A DNA stretch of 50,093 nucleotides from Arthrobacter sp. AQ5-06 (GTDB taxonomy: Bacteria; Actinomycetota; Actinomycetes; Actinomycetales; Micrococcaceae), in contig NZ_QMKP01000023.1 of the NCBI RefSeq assembly GCF_003287955.1, positions 1 to 50,093 on the forward strand, in the 5' to 3' direction. Both the position numbers and the translations under genes were made by a program. Positions within the stretch are counted from its first letter, which is position 1; each line of letters begins with the position of its first letter. Of this stretch, positions 39,840 to 48,869 are shown one piece after another. Below the pieces are notes generated by a model that worked only from the letters and a program-made list of their open reading frames with translations, was not told the DNA's origin and made no database searches.

Positions 39840-41537
39840 CTAGCTTACCGATACAGCTTTCCAGGCCGCCGCAACCGCCTGCGCCTCTGCTGAACCCGTA
39901 CCGTAAAGGTCGTTTGCCGCACTGATGGTTGCCGCGCGGGCGCCGGAGAAGTTGGTGCTGGAGGTCATGTAGACGGTGAGGGCCCGGTACCAGACCTGTT
40001 CCGCCTTGTCCCGGCCGATCCCCGTCACAGTGGAGCCGTCACAGGTGGGCGATGTATGGGTGCGGCCGCCGATGGTCTTGGTGCCGGAGCCTTCTGCCAA
40101 GAGGTAGAAAAGGTGGTTGCCCACGCCGGAGCTGTAGTGGACGTTAAGTGTCCCCACGGAGGAATTCCAGCAGTTTGCCGAAGCGCCGTCCAAGGCGGGG
40201 TTGTCCATTCGGCGGAGGCCGGAGTGGTTCTTGAGGTCGAATTGTTCGCCGATGAAGTAGTCTCCCGGATCCTGTGTGTTGGCGGCGTGGAATTCCACCA
40301 TGGTGCCGAAGATGTCGCTGGTGGCCTCGTTAAGTCCGCCGCTTTCACCGCTGTACGTGAGGTTCGCTGTGTTGCCGGTGACCCCATGGCTCATTTCGTG
40401 CCCGGCCACGTCCAGCGATGTCAGGGGACCGTAGGTAACGCCGTCGCCGTCACCGTAGGTCATCTTGCTGCCGTCCCAGTAGGCGTTAGAGTAGTTGACG
40501 CCGTAGTGCACGCGGTTCCAGGACCCCTTGCCGGTGTTCCAGACTCCGGCGCGCTGGTGGATCTGGCCGTAGTAATCCCACGTCTTGGCGACCCCGTACT
40601 GGGCATCCGCGGCGGCAGAGGCCCGGTCCGCGGCGGTGCTGTTGCCCCAGATGTTGTCCGCATCTTTCATGGGGCTCAGCGTGATGCACCCGCTGCCGGT
40701 GCTCTGGCACCGGGTGGAGTCCTTGCCGTTGTTCATGTCCGCGGTGTAGTTGCCGCCACGTGATGTGTCCTCGAGCAGGAACTGGCCGCTGAGCGCGGTG
40801 GTGGTGAGCCCCACGCTGCCCCCGTACAGGCTCTGCCCGGTCCCGGAATAGGATCCCGAACCGAAGTCCGCAGCGGGCGCGCCGCCCGGGCCCTTCTTTG
40901 TCCCGGGTGCGGCAGTGGCGTTCACGGCGCGCAGGGTGGTGATAGTTTCCACGGAGTCCACGACGGCGCCGTTCCCGGCGTCGACGTAGACCTGCCGGTG
41001 GCTGGGCGTCTGTCCGTCGGCCTGGAACCCGGTGGTGACGAGTGCCCAGACCAGGCGGGGTGAACCTGTGGTGGTGTCCACCATCAGGTCTGGCCTGCCC
41101 TGGACGTCACGGCCCTCCGCGGAGGCAGCGGCTGCGGCGGCCTCAGGTGCAACTGCCGGGGCGGTGGAGATGCTGATCGGCGAGAGCCCGGCCAGGCTAC
41201 CGCCCGTCTCACGCCCTTGGGCGTCCAGGTGCAGGACAAAGTCCCCGCCCCGGACGGGGAGGCCTTGGTAGGTGCGCTGCATCCGCACGTGGGTGGCGCC
41301 GTCGCCATCCTGGAGTGCGGCAGTTGGGCTGGCGGCAAGGGCGGCATCCGAGCGGGCGGCGCGTGCTGCAGCGAGGGCAGCCTGGGCTTGCGGGGCAACG
41401 CGTGCGACGTCCACTGCATGGGTTCGGAGTGGGTTGGGTGGCGCGGGTGCTGCCATGGCCGGAACCATGGCCGGCAACAGGAGGGCGCAGGTAAGCGCCA
41501 CAGTCGCCGTGCCGTACAGGACGGACTTTTTGGTCAT
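39840..41537 (-). CDS. Secreted M4-family zinc metalloprotease (thermolysin-like)
   Basis: A 565-residue preproprotein. The signal peptide TATVALTCALLLPAMVPAMA is followed by a FTP-type propeptide (to about 205: THVRMQRTYQGLPVRGGDFV, VVDSVETITTL) and the M4 catalytic domain. Zn ligands are HEMSH (His about 380 and 384, Glu 381) and Glu in GGLNEATSD (about 404). The late active-site His is in LNVHYSSGVGNHLFYLLAEG. It is exported and self-processed to a general protease for nutrient peptides. AAGGAG precedes ATG 41537. It is unusually close to gene relics on both sides but intact itself. Confidence 0.93.
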   Translation of the reverse strand: MTKKSVLYGTATVALTCALLLPAMVPAMAAPAPPNPLRTHAVDVARVAPQAQAALAAARAARSDAALAASPTAALQDGDGATHVRMQRTYQGLPVRGGDFVLHLDAQGRETGGSLAGLSPISISTAPAVAPEAAAAAASAEGRDVQGRPDLMVDTTTGSPRLVWALVTTGFQADGQTPSHRQVYVDAGNGAVVDSVETITTLRAVNATAAPGTKKGPGGAPAADFGSGSYSGTGQSLYGGSVGLTTTALSGQFLLEDTSRGGNYTADMNNGKDSTRCQSTGSGCITLSPMKDADNIWGNSTAADRASAAADAQYGVAKTWDYYGQIHQRAGVWNTGKGSWNRVHYGVNYSNAYWDGSKMTYGDGDGVTYGPLTSLDVAGHEMSHGVTGNTANLTYSGESGGLNEATSDIFGTMVEFHAANTQDPGDYFIGEQFDLKNHSGLRRMDNPALDGASANCWNSSVGTLNVHYSSGVGNHLFYLLAEGSGTKTIGGRTHTSPTCDGSTVTGIGRDKAEQVWYRALTVYMTSSTNFSGARAATISAANDLYGTGSAEAQAVAAAWKAVSVS

Positions 41538-41587
41538 TGTGTGACTCCTTGAACAGGGGTGACTGGCGCCCAGGATTTGGCGCAAGT

Positions 41588-41606
41588 ATTGACAGTATGT
41601 GTCAAT
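41588..41606. promoter_or_regulatory. Inverted repeat upstream of the M4 protease gene
   Basis: ATTGACA-GTATG-TGTCAAT is a perfect 7-base inverted repeat 50 bases before the protease start. Each arm also holds a TTGACA -35-like hexamer, so it could be a regulator site overlapping the promoter. No cognate regulator gene is adjacent. Confidence 0.4.
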
Positions 41607-41676
41607 TATCCTAAAAATGTAAGAAGAAAAATAACAACCTTGTAAACATAGTCTGCGGCTGGACGGGAAGCGGAGC

Positions 41677-42306
41677 GTGACCGCTATCCGTGGAGTGCCC
41701 GGTAGGACGCGGCCGCCGGTTGACTTCCCGCTCCTCGACTACCGGTGGGACGGACGCCTCGACCAGGTCAAGATGATCACCCTCACGAACTGCACGTTCG
41801 ATGGCATCGTCTACGACGTCGAACGCGTGATGGCCGAATGCCTCGCCATCAAACCGGACCTTGTCTTCCTCTGGGACGAGGCCTGGTTTGCGTTCGCCGG
41901 ATTCCACCCGGTCTACCGCCGCCGCACCGCAATGGCCGCTGCGCGCAAACTCGAGGCGGACTTCGCTGATCCCGGCTCTGCCGAACGCCAAGCAGCCCAG
42001 GCCCGCAGTCTCCATGATCCCCACACCGGCGAGCCGCTCGACGATGAGCTTTGGCTGGAAACGCGACTGCTCCCGGATCCTGCCGTCGCGCGCCTGCGCG
42101 TCTATGTCACATAATCGACGCACAAGACCTTTACAGCGCTCCGGCAGGGATCGATGATCCACGTCTTTGACCAGGACTACGGAAACCTGAACGAGGAAGC
42201 ATTCCATGAGGCGTACATGACACATACCTCAACGTCGCCGAACTACCAGATCCTCGCCTCCCTCGACATCGGACGACGGCATGGATGTGCCGGTTGGGAC
42301 GATTGA
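41677..42306 (+). pseudogene. Orn/Lys/Arg-type PLP decarboxylase, internal relic
   Basis: The frame holds the PLP core of an ornithine/lysine/arginine decarboxylase-like protein: NCTFDGIVYDVERVMAECLA, DLVFLWDEAWFAFAGFHP (Asp/Ala for cofactor) and, past an in-frame TAA at 42112, STHKTFTALRQGSMIHVFDQ with the Schiff-base lysine, then YMTHTSTSPNYQILASLDIG. The N-terminal third and the C-terminal half are gone, and the frame ends in unrelated sequence at 42306. A short tail in another frame (42281-42379, ending ARTYWGLK) belongs to an unrecognised gene. Confidence 0.7.
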
Positions 42307-42431
42307 AGGAGGCAAGATTTTCATCCAGGAGAGCCAGTCCATGAATAGCAAAGCCAGGACTTACTGGGGACTGAAGTAGCGCCCCGGAATAGGTTCGTGC
42401 CCCAAGGCAACCATGCACCAGACTTAGGGGC

Positions 42432-43793
42432 GTGACGAACAAACCCCGTCCCGGCCTCGCGATCGCTGCGCTCAGCCTCGGCACCTCCCTGAACCCGCTG
42501 AACTCGTCCATGATCGCCGTCGCGCTGGTGGTCCTGCGGGAGGATTTCGCGCTCGACGTCGCCACCGTCACCTGGGTGATCACCTCGTTCTACCTCGCGT
42601 CCGCGGCCGGACAGCCGCTTATGGGCAGGCTCGCGGACCGCTTCGGGCCGCGGCGCCTGTTCACGTTCGGGATGGCCCTGGTGGCGGTGACGTGCGCGCT
42701 GGCTCCGTTCGCGCCCAACTTCGCGCTGGTCTGCGTGGCCCGCGCGCTCATGGCCGTGGGGACCGCGACGGCGTACCCGTCCGCCGTCGTGATGGTCACC
42801 GAACTGAGCCGGCTGGCGAAGCTGCCGTCCACCCGCCCGCTGGGCCGGATCCAGATGGCGAACACGTCGGCGGCCGCGGTGGGACCCGTCGTCGGCGGTT
42901 TGTTGGTGAGCCTGCTGGGCTGGCAGGCGCTGTTCGCCGTCAACGTGCCGCTCGCGCTGCTGGCGCTGATTGTGGTGCACCGGGCGGCGCCGGCCGATGC
43001 CGGACGCGAAACCGGGAAGCTCGCAACCCTGATCCGTGACTCCGACATCCCCGGCATCCTGGCCTTCGTCGCCTCGCTGATGCTCGCGATGATGGCGCTG
43101 CTGAACGTGATGCCGGGATACCGCTGGTGGCTCCTGGGCGCTGCGACCGTCATTGCCGCGCTGTTCGCGTGGCGGGAGCTGCGCTTTCGTCCGCCGTTCC
43201 TGGACCTGCGGCTGCTCGGCCGGAACCGGCCGCTGCTGCTGGTGTATCTGGTGTTCGTCGTCTTCAGTGGCGTCTACTATTTTGCGTTCTTCGGCCTGCC
43301 GCAGCTGCTGCAGGAGGCGGGACATTACGACGCCGGGCTGGTGGGCCTGCTGATGCTGCCCCTGGCGGCGATGTCCGTGCTGGTCACGCCGGTGACGGTC
43401 CGGCTGATTGAGCGGTTCGGCGTGCGTTCGGTGATGATCGCCGGTGCGCTGATCCTGCTCATTGCCTCGGGCGGGCTGGGGGCGTTGACGTTGTCCCTCT
43501 GGCCGCCTTTGGTGTTTGTGCTGACCGCGTTGATGGGTGTCCCGTACGGAGTGGTGAGCACGGCGTCGAACCAGGGCCTGTACGTGTCCGCCCGGCCGGA
43601 GGAAAGGGGAGTGGCGGCTGGTATTTTCCAGACCTGCCGCTACCTTGGGGCCATCACAGCGACGGTGCTGATCGGTGTGCTGTACGGGCCAGGCGTGAAC
43701 CAGTCGAACTGGGGGCTGATGGTTCTAGTGATGCTGGGGCTGGGCGCCGTGGTGCTGGGGTTGGCGGCGGCGTGGAAGCGGAAGGGTTTGTAA
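42432..43793 (+). CDS. MFS multidrug-type transporter (DHA2-like)
   Basis: A 453-residue transporter starting at GTG 42432 with 12-14 predicted helices. The first loop motif is GQPLMGRLADRFGPRRLFTF (MFS motif A), and helix 1 carries SLNPLNSSMIAVALVVLRED. It fits the DHA2-type proton antiporters that export cationic or amphiphilic drugs. The ribosome site is weak. No adjacent TetR/MarR regulator is seen. Confidence 0.88.
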   Translation: MTNKPRPGLAIAALSLGTSLNPLNSSMIAVALVVLREDFALDVATVTWVITSFYLASAAGQPLMGRLADRFGPRRLFTFGMALVAVTCALAPFAPNFALVCVARALMAVGTATAYPSAVVMVTELSRLAKLPSTRPLGRIQMANTSAAAVGPVVGGLLVSLLGWQALFAVNVPLALLALIVVHRAAPADAGRETGKLATLIRDSDIPGILAFVASLMLAMMALLNVMPGYRWWLLGAATVIAALFAWRELRFRPPFLDLRLLGRNRPLLLVYLVFVVFSGVYYFAFFGLPQLLQEAGHYDAGLVGLLMLPLAAMSVLVTPVTVRLIERFGVRSVMIAGALILLIASGGLGALTLSLWPPLVFVLTALMGVPYGVVSTASNQGLYVSARPEERGVAAGIFQTCRYLGAITATVLIGVLYGPGVNQSNWGLMVLVMLGLGAVVLGLAAAWKRKGL

Positions 43794-43853
43794 GCGGGGT
43801 GGGCTCGTCTGAGCGTCTCCAAGCAGTATGGCCTAACTACCAGCCTGGCGTAA

Positions 43854-45512
43854 TCAGCCCGCCACCGCCGCCTTCGCGGCCTGCGAGGCCCTCATCCATT
43901 CGCTCATCCACGGTGCCCGGACGCTTGACGTGATCCGGCAGTCGGCCACGAAGGTTCCCTTGGCGCCGGCATCGATCCAGTCCTGGAGCGCCGAAAGGTC
44001 GGCAAGCGAGCGGATGATCGCCGAGTCGGCACCGAGCGCGCGGGCGATCCCGCTGAAGTCCACCTCGGGGATCTGCATGGGCTTTTCGGTCAGGCCCTGG
44101 GAACCGTACTGGTGGATTTCGGCTCCGTAGGCGGCGTCGTTGTAGATCACCACGATGGCGCTGCCCGCCGCAGCAATGAGTGATTCGAGGTCGGACAGGC
44201 CCATCAGGAAGCCGCCGTCGCCGGAGGCGAGCACCAGGGTGCGGCCGTCCTCCACTGCGCGGGCTGCCCCGACGGCGCTCGCAAGGCCCAGCCCGATGGC
44301 CTGGTACGCGGTCCCCACCATGACCAGGTCCTGCGGCCGCGGGATGTGCCAGTACATGGGTGCCCAGCCGACGAAGTGCCCGCCGTCCTGGACCACCGTG
44401 CGGCGCTCCGGCAGCACGGCATCCAGCGCAGTGGCAAGGGCGCGCGGGTCCAGCCGGCCGTCCGGGGTTTCCGTGGAGCCTGGGTGGTGGGCGGGTCCTT
44501 CGGCCAGGCGCTTGCGGGCTTCCGCGCGCCAGGCTGCTGCCGACGCCGCGCCATCCAGCAGCTGGAGGATGCCGCCCGCAGCGGACTTCGCGTCCGCGCT
44601 GACGAACAGGTCCACCCGGGGGTGCGTCGGCTGCAGGGCGGTGTCGATCTGGATGACGGTGCTGTCCGGGCCGAGAAGGTGCCCGAACCGCATGGTGAAG
44701 GGGCTCAGGCTGGCCCCGGCCACCAGGACCACATCCGCCTCGCCCATGAGCCCGGCCGCGGTGTCCGTGCCGAAGCCACCGGCGACGCCGAGGTATCCCT
44801 CGCCCCCCAGGAGGTTGAGCGCCAGGGCGGTTCCGGCGGTCAGCGCGCCCAGGCGGTCGGCGAGCTCCCGGAGCTCCGGACCGGCTCCGGCGAGATGCGC
44901 ACCCCGGCCGGCCAGGATCAGCGGCCGCTTGGCCCCGGCGAGCAGGCGGGCTGCCTGCCCAAGGCCGCCGTCGACGTCGTCCGTCACCTTCGGTGCGTGC
45001 GGCGCCGGAAGTTCCTCTTCCGCAGCCTCGAGGGCCGCGAGGTCGTAGGGAATGGCGAGGACGACGGCGGTGCGCTTGGTCAGCGCGTATTCCACCGCCT
45101 GCTGCGTGATGGCGCCCACGGCGTTGCGGGTGACGGTGAAGGTGGCCGCGCCGAGGCCGGCGGCGATTGCAACCTGGTCCACGTCCTGCGGCCGGGCACC
45201 GCTGCTCGGCGCATCCCCGGTGACCAGTACGACCGGGATCTGCGCCTGGACCGACTCGGCGAGGGCGGTGAGTGCGTTGGTGTAGCCGGGGCCGTAGGTG
45301 GTGGTGCCCGCCGCGAGGCGTCCCGACGCCCGGTAGTAGGCGTCGGCCGCGGCGATGGCGGCGCCTTCATGCCGGACGGGAGAGAAGCGGAGGCCCTGCT
45401 TCTCCGCGGCGTCCAGGAAGTAGACATTTCCGTTGCCCATGACGCCGAAGACATCGCTGACATAGCTGCTGAGAACCTGCGCCACACGGCCGGAGACGGT
45501 AAGTGAAGTCAT
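43854..45512 (-). CDS. Thiamine-diphosphate-dependent enzyme (acetolactate synthase-like)
   Basis: A 552-residue ThDP enzyme with the three classic domains. The N-terminal pyrimidine-binding domain carries RFSPVRHEGAAIAAADAYYR (activating Glu about 49), a central Rossmann-like domain has GAKRPLILAGRGAHLAG, and the C-terminal domain has the ThDP/Mg motif LASGDGGFLMGLSDLESLIA with NDAAYG (about 430-460). Decarboxylases or carboligases of 2-oxo acids fit. No small regulatory subunit is encoded, so it is not a biosynthetic IlvBN. The divergent genes encode an aminotransferase and an amino-acid permease, which suggests action on a 2-oxo acid from an imported amino acid. ATG 45512 gives the normal N-terminus. 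Confidence 0.85.
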   Translation of the reverse strand: MTSLTVSGRVAQVLSSYVSDVFGVMGNGNVYFLDAAEKQGLRFSPVRHEGAAIAAADAYYRASGRLAAGTTTYGPGYTNALTALAESVQAQIPVVLVTGDAPSSGARPQDVDQVAIAAGLGAATFTVTRNAVGAITQQAVEYALTKRTAVVLAIPYDLAALEAAEEELPAPHAPKVTDDVDGGLGQAARLLAGAKRPLILAGRGAHLAGAGPELRELADRLGALTAGTALALNLLGGEGYLGVAGGFGTDTAAGLMGEADVVLVAGASLSPFTMRFGHLLGPDSTVIQIDTALQPTHPRVDLFVSADAKSAAGGILQLLDGAASAAAWRAEARKRLAEGPAHHPGSTETPDGRLDPRALATALDAVLPERRTVVQDGGHFVGWAPMYWHIPRPQDLVMVGTAYQAIGLGLASAVGAARAVEDGRTLVLASGDGGFLMGLSDLESLIAAAGSAIVVIYNDAAYGAEIHQYGSQGLTEKPMQIPEVDFSGIARALGADSAIIRSLADLSALQDWIDAGAKGTFVADCRITSSVRAPWMSEWMRASQAAKAAVAG

Positions 45513-45632
45513 GCAGCAATCTTCTGAGCTGGTCTCCGGATAGGCAAGAGAGTTGAATCGGATTGGGCGAATTGGCAGGAGAAGATGAGCGTGAGTGAAA
45601 ATGTGCCCACTTGTGGTGTGGGTCACCCGCGC

Positions 45633-46136
45633 TTAGTCCGAAGTGCGGGATTCCTGCTCTGACAGGCGGGCCAGGAGGCCGTCATAGCGGGGCGGCATGA
45701 GTTCCAGTACAGAGATGGCCGTGCTGGTCCGTTGGATCCCGTCGATTTGCAGGATCTGGTTGGTGATGCGGTAGAGGTCGGCCGTACCGCGCGCCACCAC
45801 CTTGGCCATGAGGTCCGCGTCCCCGGTGGTGGCGTGCACCTCGATAACCTCCGGGATCGCCGCCAGGGCGTGTTCCACCGCACCCGCCCGCGTCTGGCTG
45901 ATGGCCAGTGAGAGGAAGGCCATCAGGCCATATCCGAGCGCGGCGGGGTCCAGTCTCCGGCTGAAGGAACGGAGCGCGCCGCTGCGCTCGAGCCGTGACA
46001 GCCGGGCATGGACTGTGTTTCGTGCGACGCCGAGCGTCCGGGAGAGTGCCAGGGCGCTGGCTTCGGGGTCCTTGTCCAGGGCCAGGATGATCCTGCCGTC
46101 GAGGGAATCGAGGGTGCGCGGGTTCGGGATGGTCAT
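45633..46136 (-). CDS. Lrp/AsnC-family regulator
   Basis: A 167-residue Lrp protein: N-terminal HTH (LDGRIILALDKDPEASALAL, RTLGVARNTVHARLSRLERS) and the RAM ligand-binding domain (HALAAIPEVIEVHATTGDAD, LMAKVVARGTADLYRITNQI). It likely senses an amino acid or a related oxo acid and controls the ThDP enzyme gene, 120 bases downstream on the same strand, and the divergent aminotransferase/permease pair. An inverted repeat lies in the shared 93-base promoter region. Confidence 0.92.
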   Translation of the reverse strand: MTIPNPRTLDSLDGRIILALDKDPEASALALSRTLGVARNTVHARLSRLERSGALRSFSRRLDPAALGYGLMAFLSLAISQTRAGAVEHALAAIPEVIEVHATTGDADLMAKVVARGTADLYRITNQILQIDGIQRTSTAISVLELMPPRYDGLLARLSEQESRTSD

Positions 46137-46195
46137 ATTTTCACCAGAGTTACTAGAAGTTGAGCAGAAGTCCCAATGGGTTGAGGGTATCTTGC

Positions 46196-46215
46196 ATTGT
46201 GGGGCGGGTCACAAT
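46196..46215. promoter_or_regulatory. Candidate Lrp-type operator
   Basis: ATTGTG-GGGCGGGT-CACAAT is an inverted repeat with 6-base arms and an 8-base spacer, 14 bases before the aminotransferase start and 59 bases from the lrp start. Lrp sites are often of this size. Assignment is inferred from position. Confidence 0.4.
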
Positions 46216-46229
46216 CATGATCGTTCCTC

Positions 46230-47327
46230 ATGACCAGTGATCAGCTCCTGACCGCACCGGACACCGCGCTTCCCACCCTTCGTGACGCTGTGGCCGGACT
46301 TCCGTCCTACGTCCCGGGCCGCCGCGGCGCCGGCACGGACATCGCGGCCCTCGCCAGCAACGAAAGCCACTACGCTCCGCTGCCTGCTGCCGCGGCTGCG
46401 GTGGCAGAAGCGGCCGGCACCATGAACCGCTACCCGGACAGTGCCGCCGTCGAACTCCGCGAACGGATCGCCCGGCACATGAGCGTCACCGCCGGGGAGA
46501 TCGCGGTGGGGCCCGGCAGCGTGGGTGTCCTCCAGCAGATCATCACCGGACTGTGCGACGCCGGTGATGAAGTGATCTTCGCGTGGCGTTCCTTCGAGGC
46601 GTACCCCATCCTGGTTGAGCTGGCCGGCGCCCGGCCGGTCCGCATCCCGCTGGACGACGCTGAGGGCCACGACCTCGAGGCCATGGCCGCGGCCGTCACC
46701 GACCGCACGAAGGTGATCCTGCTCTGCACTCCCAACAATCCCACCGGCGTGCCGATCAGCCACGAACGCATCGAGGCCTTCCTGCAGTCTGTCCGTTCCG
46801 ACATCTTCGTGGTGATCGACGAGGCCTATGTGGAATACGCCGAAGCGGGCAGCGGCCCCGATTCCCTGGCGCTCTACCGGCGGTACCCGAACGTCTGCGT
46901 CCTGCGGACCTTCTCGAAGGCGTACGGGCTCGCCGGCCTGCGTGTGGGATACGCCGTGGCGGCGCCGGCGATCGCTGAGGGACTGCGCCGGACCGCCCTT
47001 CCCTTCTCGGTGAGCGCGCTGGCCCAGAAGGCGGCCATCGCGTCGCTGGACGCGGGGGAGGAGATGGAAGCGCGGGTGGCGACCGTCAAACAGGAGCGCT
47101 CCCGGATGGCCGCGCAGCTGGAAGCCCAGGGCTGGAAACTGCAGCCGAGCCAAGGCAATTTCCTGTGGATCCGCGCCGATGACAGCCTCCGGGCGAGGCT
47201 GGTGGACGCGTTCGACAGGGCCGGCATCCTGGTCCGGGCGTACCAGGGCGACGGCGTGCGGATCACAGTTGCTGACCCCGCCTCCAACGACCGTGTGCTC
47301 CGCCTCCTCAAAGCCCACGCAGCCTGA
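46230..47327 (+). CDS. HisC-type class I/II aminotransferase
   Basis: A 365-residue fold-type-I aminotransferase. PSYVPGRR and ALASNESHYAPLP match the HisC start, LLCTPNNPTGVPIS and VVIDEAYVEYAE hold the cofactor Asn and Asp, RTFSKAYGLAGLRVGYAVAA carries the Schiff-base lysine (about 230), and GDGVRITVADPASNDRVLRL gives the carboxylate-binding Arg. HisC-like proteins outside his operons often use aromatic amino acids. No other his genes are here, and the neighbours (permease, ThDP enzyme, Lrp) suggest amino-acid catabolism or conversion. The ribosome site before ATG 46230 is weak. Confidence 0.85.
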   Translation: MTSDQLLTAPDTALPTLRDAVAGLPSYVPGRRGAGTDIAALASNESHYAPLPAAAAAVAEAAGTMNRYPDSAAVELRERIARHMSVTAGEIAVGPGSVGVLQQIITGLCDAGDEVIFAWRSFEAYPILVELAGARPVRIPLDDAEGHDLEAMAAAVTDRTKVILLCTPNNPTGVPISHERIEAFLQSVRSDIFVVIDEAYVEYAEAGSGPDSLALYRRYPNVCVLRTFSKAYGLAGLRVGYAVAAPAIAEGLRRTALPFSVSALAQKAAIASLDAGEEMEARVATVKQERSRMAAQLEAQGWKLQPSQGNFLWIRADDSLRARLVDAFDRAGILVRAYQGDGVRITVADPASNDRVLRLLKAHAA

Positions 47328-47381
47328 ACACTTACTGACCTATTACCAACCCGTTCCACCCACAACCAGAGGAATTTTTCC

Positions 47382-48794
47382 ATGGAACAACAGACAAAGA
47401 CGTCTGCCCGCGCCCTCGGCGCGGCCCTTAAACCCCGCCAGCTCACCATGATGGGCCTGGGAAGCGCGATCGGCGCGGGCCTCTTCATCGGCTCCGGTGC
47501 GGGCATCCAGGCTGCCGGCCCGGCGGTGCTGATTTCCTACCTCGTGGCCGGCACCCTCATCATCCTGGTGATGTGGGCCCTCGGCGAGATGGCGGCCGCC
47601 AATCCGGACAGCGGCGCCTTCTCCGTCTACACCGCCAAGGCGTACGGGCCGGTGGCCGGTGCCACGGTGGGCTGGCTTTGGTGGCTGCAGCTCGTGGTGG
47701 TCATCGCGGCGGAAGCACTCGGTGCGGCAGGGCTGCTTGCCACCATCTTCCCCGCCCTGCCGGTGTGGTTGATGGCCTTCGTGTTCATCGTGGTGCTTAC
47801 CGCCGTGAACCTCACCAGCGTGAAGAACTTCGGTGAGTTCGAGTTCTGGTTCGCCCTGCTCAAAGTGGTTGCAATCGTCGGGTTCCTTCTGGTGGGCGCT
47901 GCCCTGCTCTTCGGCTGGCTCCCGGGCGTCCAGTCGCCGGGCCTGACCAACTTCACCGGGGACGGCTTCGCGCCCAGCGGTTTCGGCGGCATTGCCACGG
48001 CGCTGTTCGTGGTGGCGTTCGCATTCGGCGGCACCGAGATCGTCTCGGTTGCGGCAGCTGAAACCGCAGAGCCGGCCCGCAGTGTGAAGAAGGCAGTCCG
48101 GACGGTGCTGTGGCGCATCCTCATCTTCTACATCGGTGCGATCTTCGTGATCGCCGCGGTGGTTCCCGTGGGTTCGGCGGGGCTGAAGAGCCCGTTCGCC
48201 GCCGTGCTGGAGGCCGCCGGCATGCCCGGCGCCGCCACCGCCATCACCCTGGTGGCTGTAGCCGCACTGCTGTCCGCCCTCAACGCCAACCTCTACGGCG
48301 CCTCCCGGATGGCTTTCTCCTTGGCCGAGCGCGGCGAAGCGCCGCGCCTGCTTGCCTCCGTTTCGAAGGCCCGGGTTCCGGTTGTCGCGGTCCTAGCCAG
48401 TGTTGCCTTCGGTGTGGTCACGGTTGTGCTGGAGCTGGCCTTCCCCGAAAAGGTCCTTCCCATCCTGCTGAATATTGTGGGCTCGACCTGCCTGCTGGTA
48501 TGGACGTCCGCGCTCCTGGCCCAGCTCGCCCTGCGGCTCCGCGCCGACCGCGAGGGAACGGAACTTCCCCTGCGGATGCCCGGCTTCCCGTGGCTGACGG
48601 GCTTCGGCCTCCTCATCCTCGCGGCGATCTTCACGGTGGGCTTCATCGGCGAGGATTCCCGTCCCCAACTCCTGAGCACTTTCGCGCTCGTGGCGCTTCT
48701 GGCGGTGGCGAACTGGCTTCACCACCGGTCTGGGAAGGTTCCAGCCGCTGTGGAGTCCTCGGACGGTGGGAAGCAGCCGGCACTCATCGACTGA
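47382..48794 (+). CDS. APC-family amino-acid permease (AAT type)
   Basis: A 470-residue transporter with twelve helices. The first helix motif MMGLGSAIGAGLFIGSGAGI (GSAIGTGLF-like) and FAFGGTEIVSVAAAETAEPA (helix 6 and following loop) are signatures of the AAT group, which import aromatic amino acids, GABA, Asn, Pro and others with H+. AGAGGAA precedes ATG 47382, 54 bases after the aminotransferase gene, so both are probably cotranscribed. The cargo may be the aminotransferase's substrate. Confidence 0.9.
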   Translation: MEQQTKTSARALGAALKPRQLTMMGLGSAIGAGLFIGSGAGIQAAGPAVLISYLVAGTLIILVMWALGEMAAANPDSGAFSVYTAKAYGPVAGATVGWLWWLQLVVVIAAEALGAAGLLATIFPALPVWLMAFVFIVVLTAVNLTSVKNFGEFEFWFALLKVVAIVGFLLVGAALLFGWLPGVQSPGLTNFTGDGFAPSGFGGIATALFVVAFAFGGTEIVSVAAAETAEPARSVKKAVRTVLWRILIFYIGAIFVIAAVVPVGSAGLKSPFAAVLEAAGMPGAATAITLVAVAALLSALNANLYGASRMAFSLAERGEAPRLLASVSKARVPVVAVLASVAFGVVTVVLELAFPEKVLPILLNIVGSTCLLVWTSALLAQLALRLRADREGTELPLRMPGFPWLTGFGLLILAAIFTVGFIGEDSRPQLLSTFALVALLAVANWLHHRSGKVPAAVESSDGGKQPALID

Positions 48795-48830
48795 ATCAGG
48801 GGCTGAACCACGCTGCGGGTCCGTTTGCAC

Positions 48831-48869
48831 GCGAAGGGCGCGTCCGGTCTGATCGGGCGCTCCCTTCGC
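48831..48869 (+). terminator. Terminator hairpin after the amino-acid permease gene
   Basis: GCGAAGGGCGCGTCCG pairs with CGGGCGCTCCCTTCGC across a short loop, with one mismatch and a G-U pair, starting 36 bases after the permease stop. The tail AATTC is only weakly T-rich, as is common in this genome type. Confidence 0.7.

Noticed and set aside
44346..45506. 386-codon plus-strand frame opposite the ThDP enzyme
   Set aside because: Antisense shadow, Gly/Arg-rich and without motifs.
45606..45622. CCCAC/GTGGG hairpin after the lrp gene as a terminator
   Set aside because: The stem is only 5 bases, lies 10 bases past the stop and has no T-tract, so it is too weak to call.
46230..47327. Histidine biosynthesis gene hisC
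   Set aside because: No other his genes are nearby and the neighbours are a permease, an Lrp regulator and a ThDP enzyme; the HisC-like fold alone does not prove this role.
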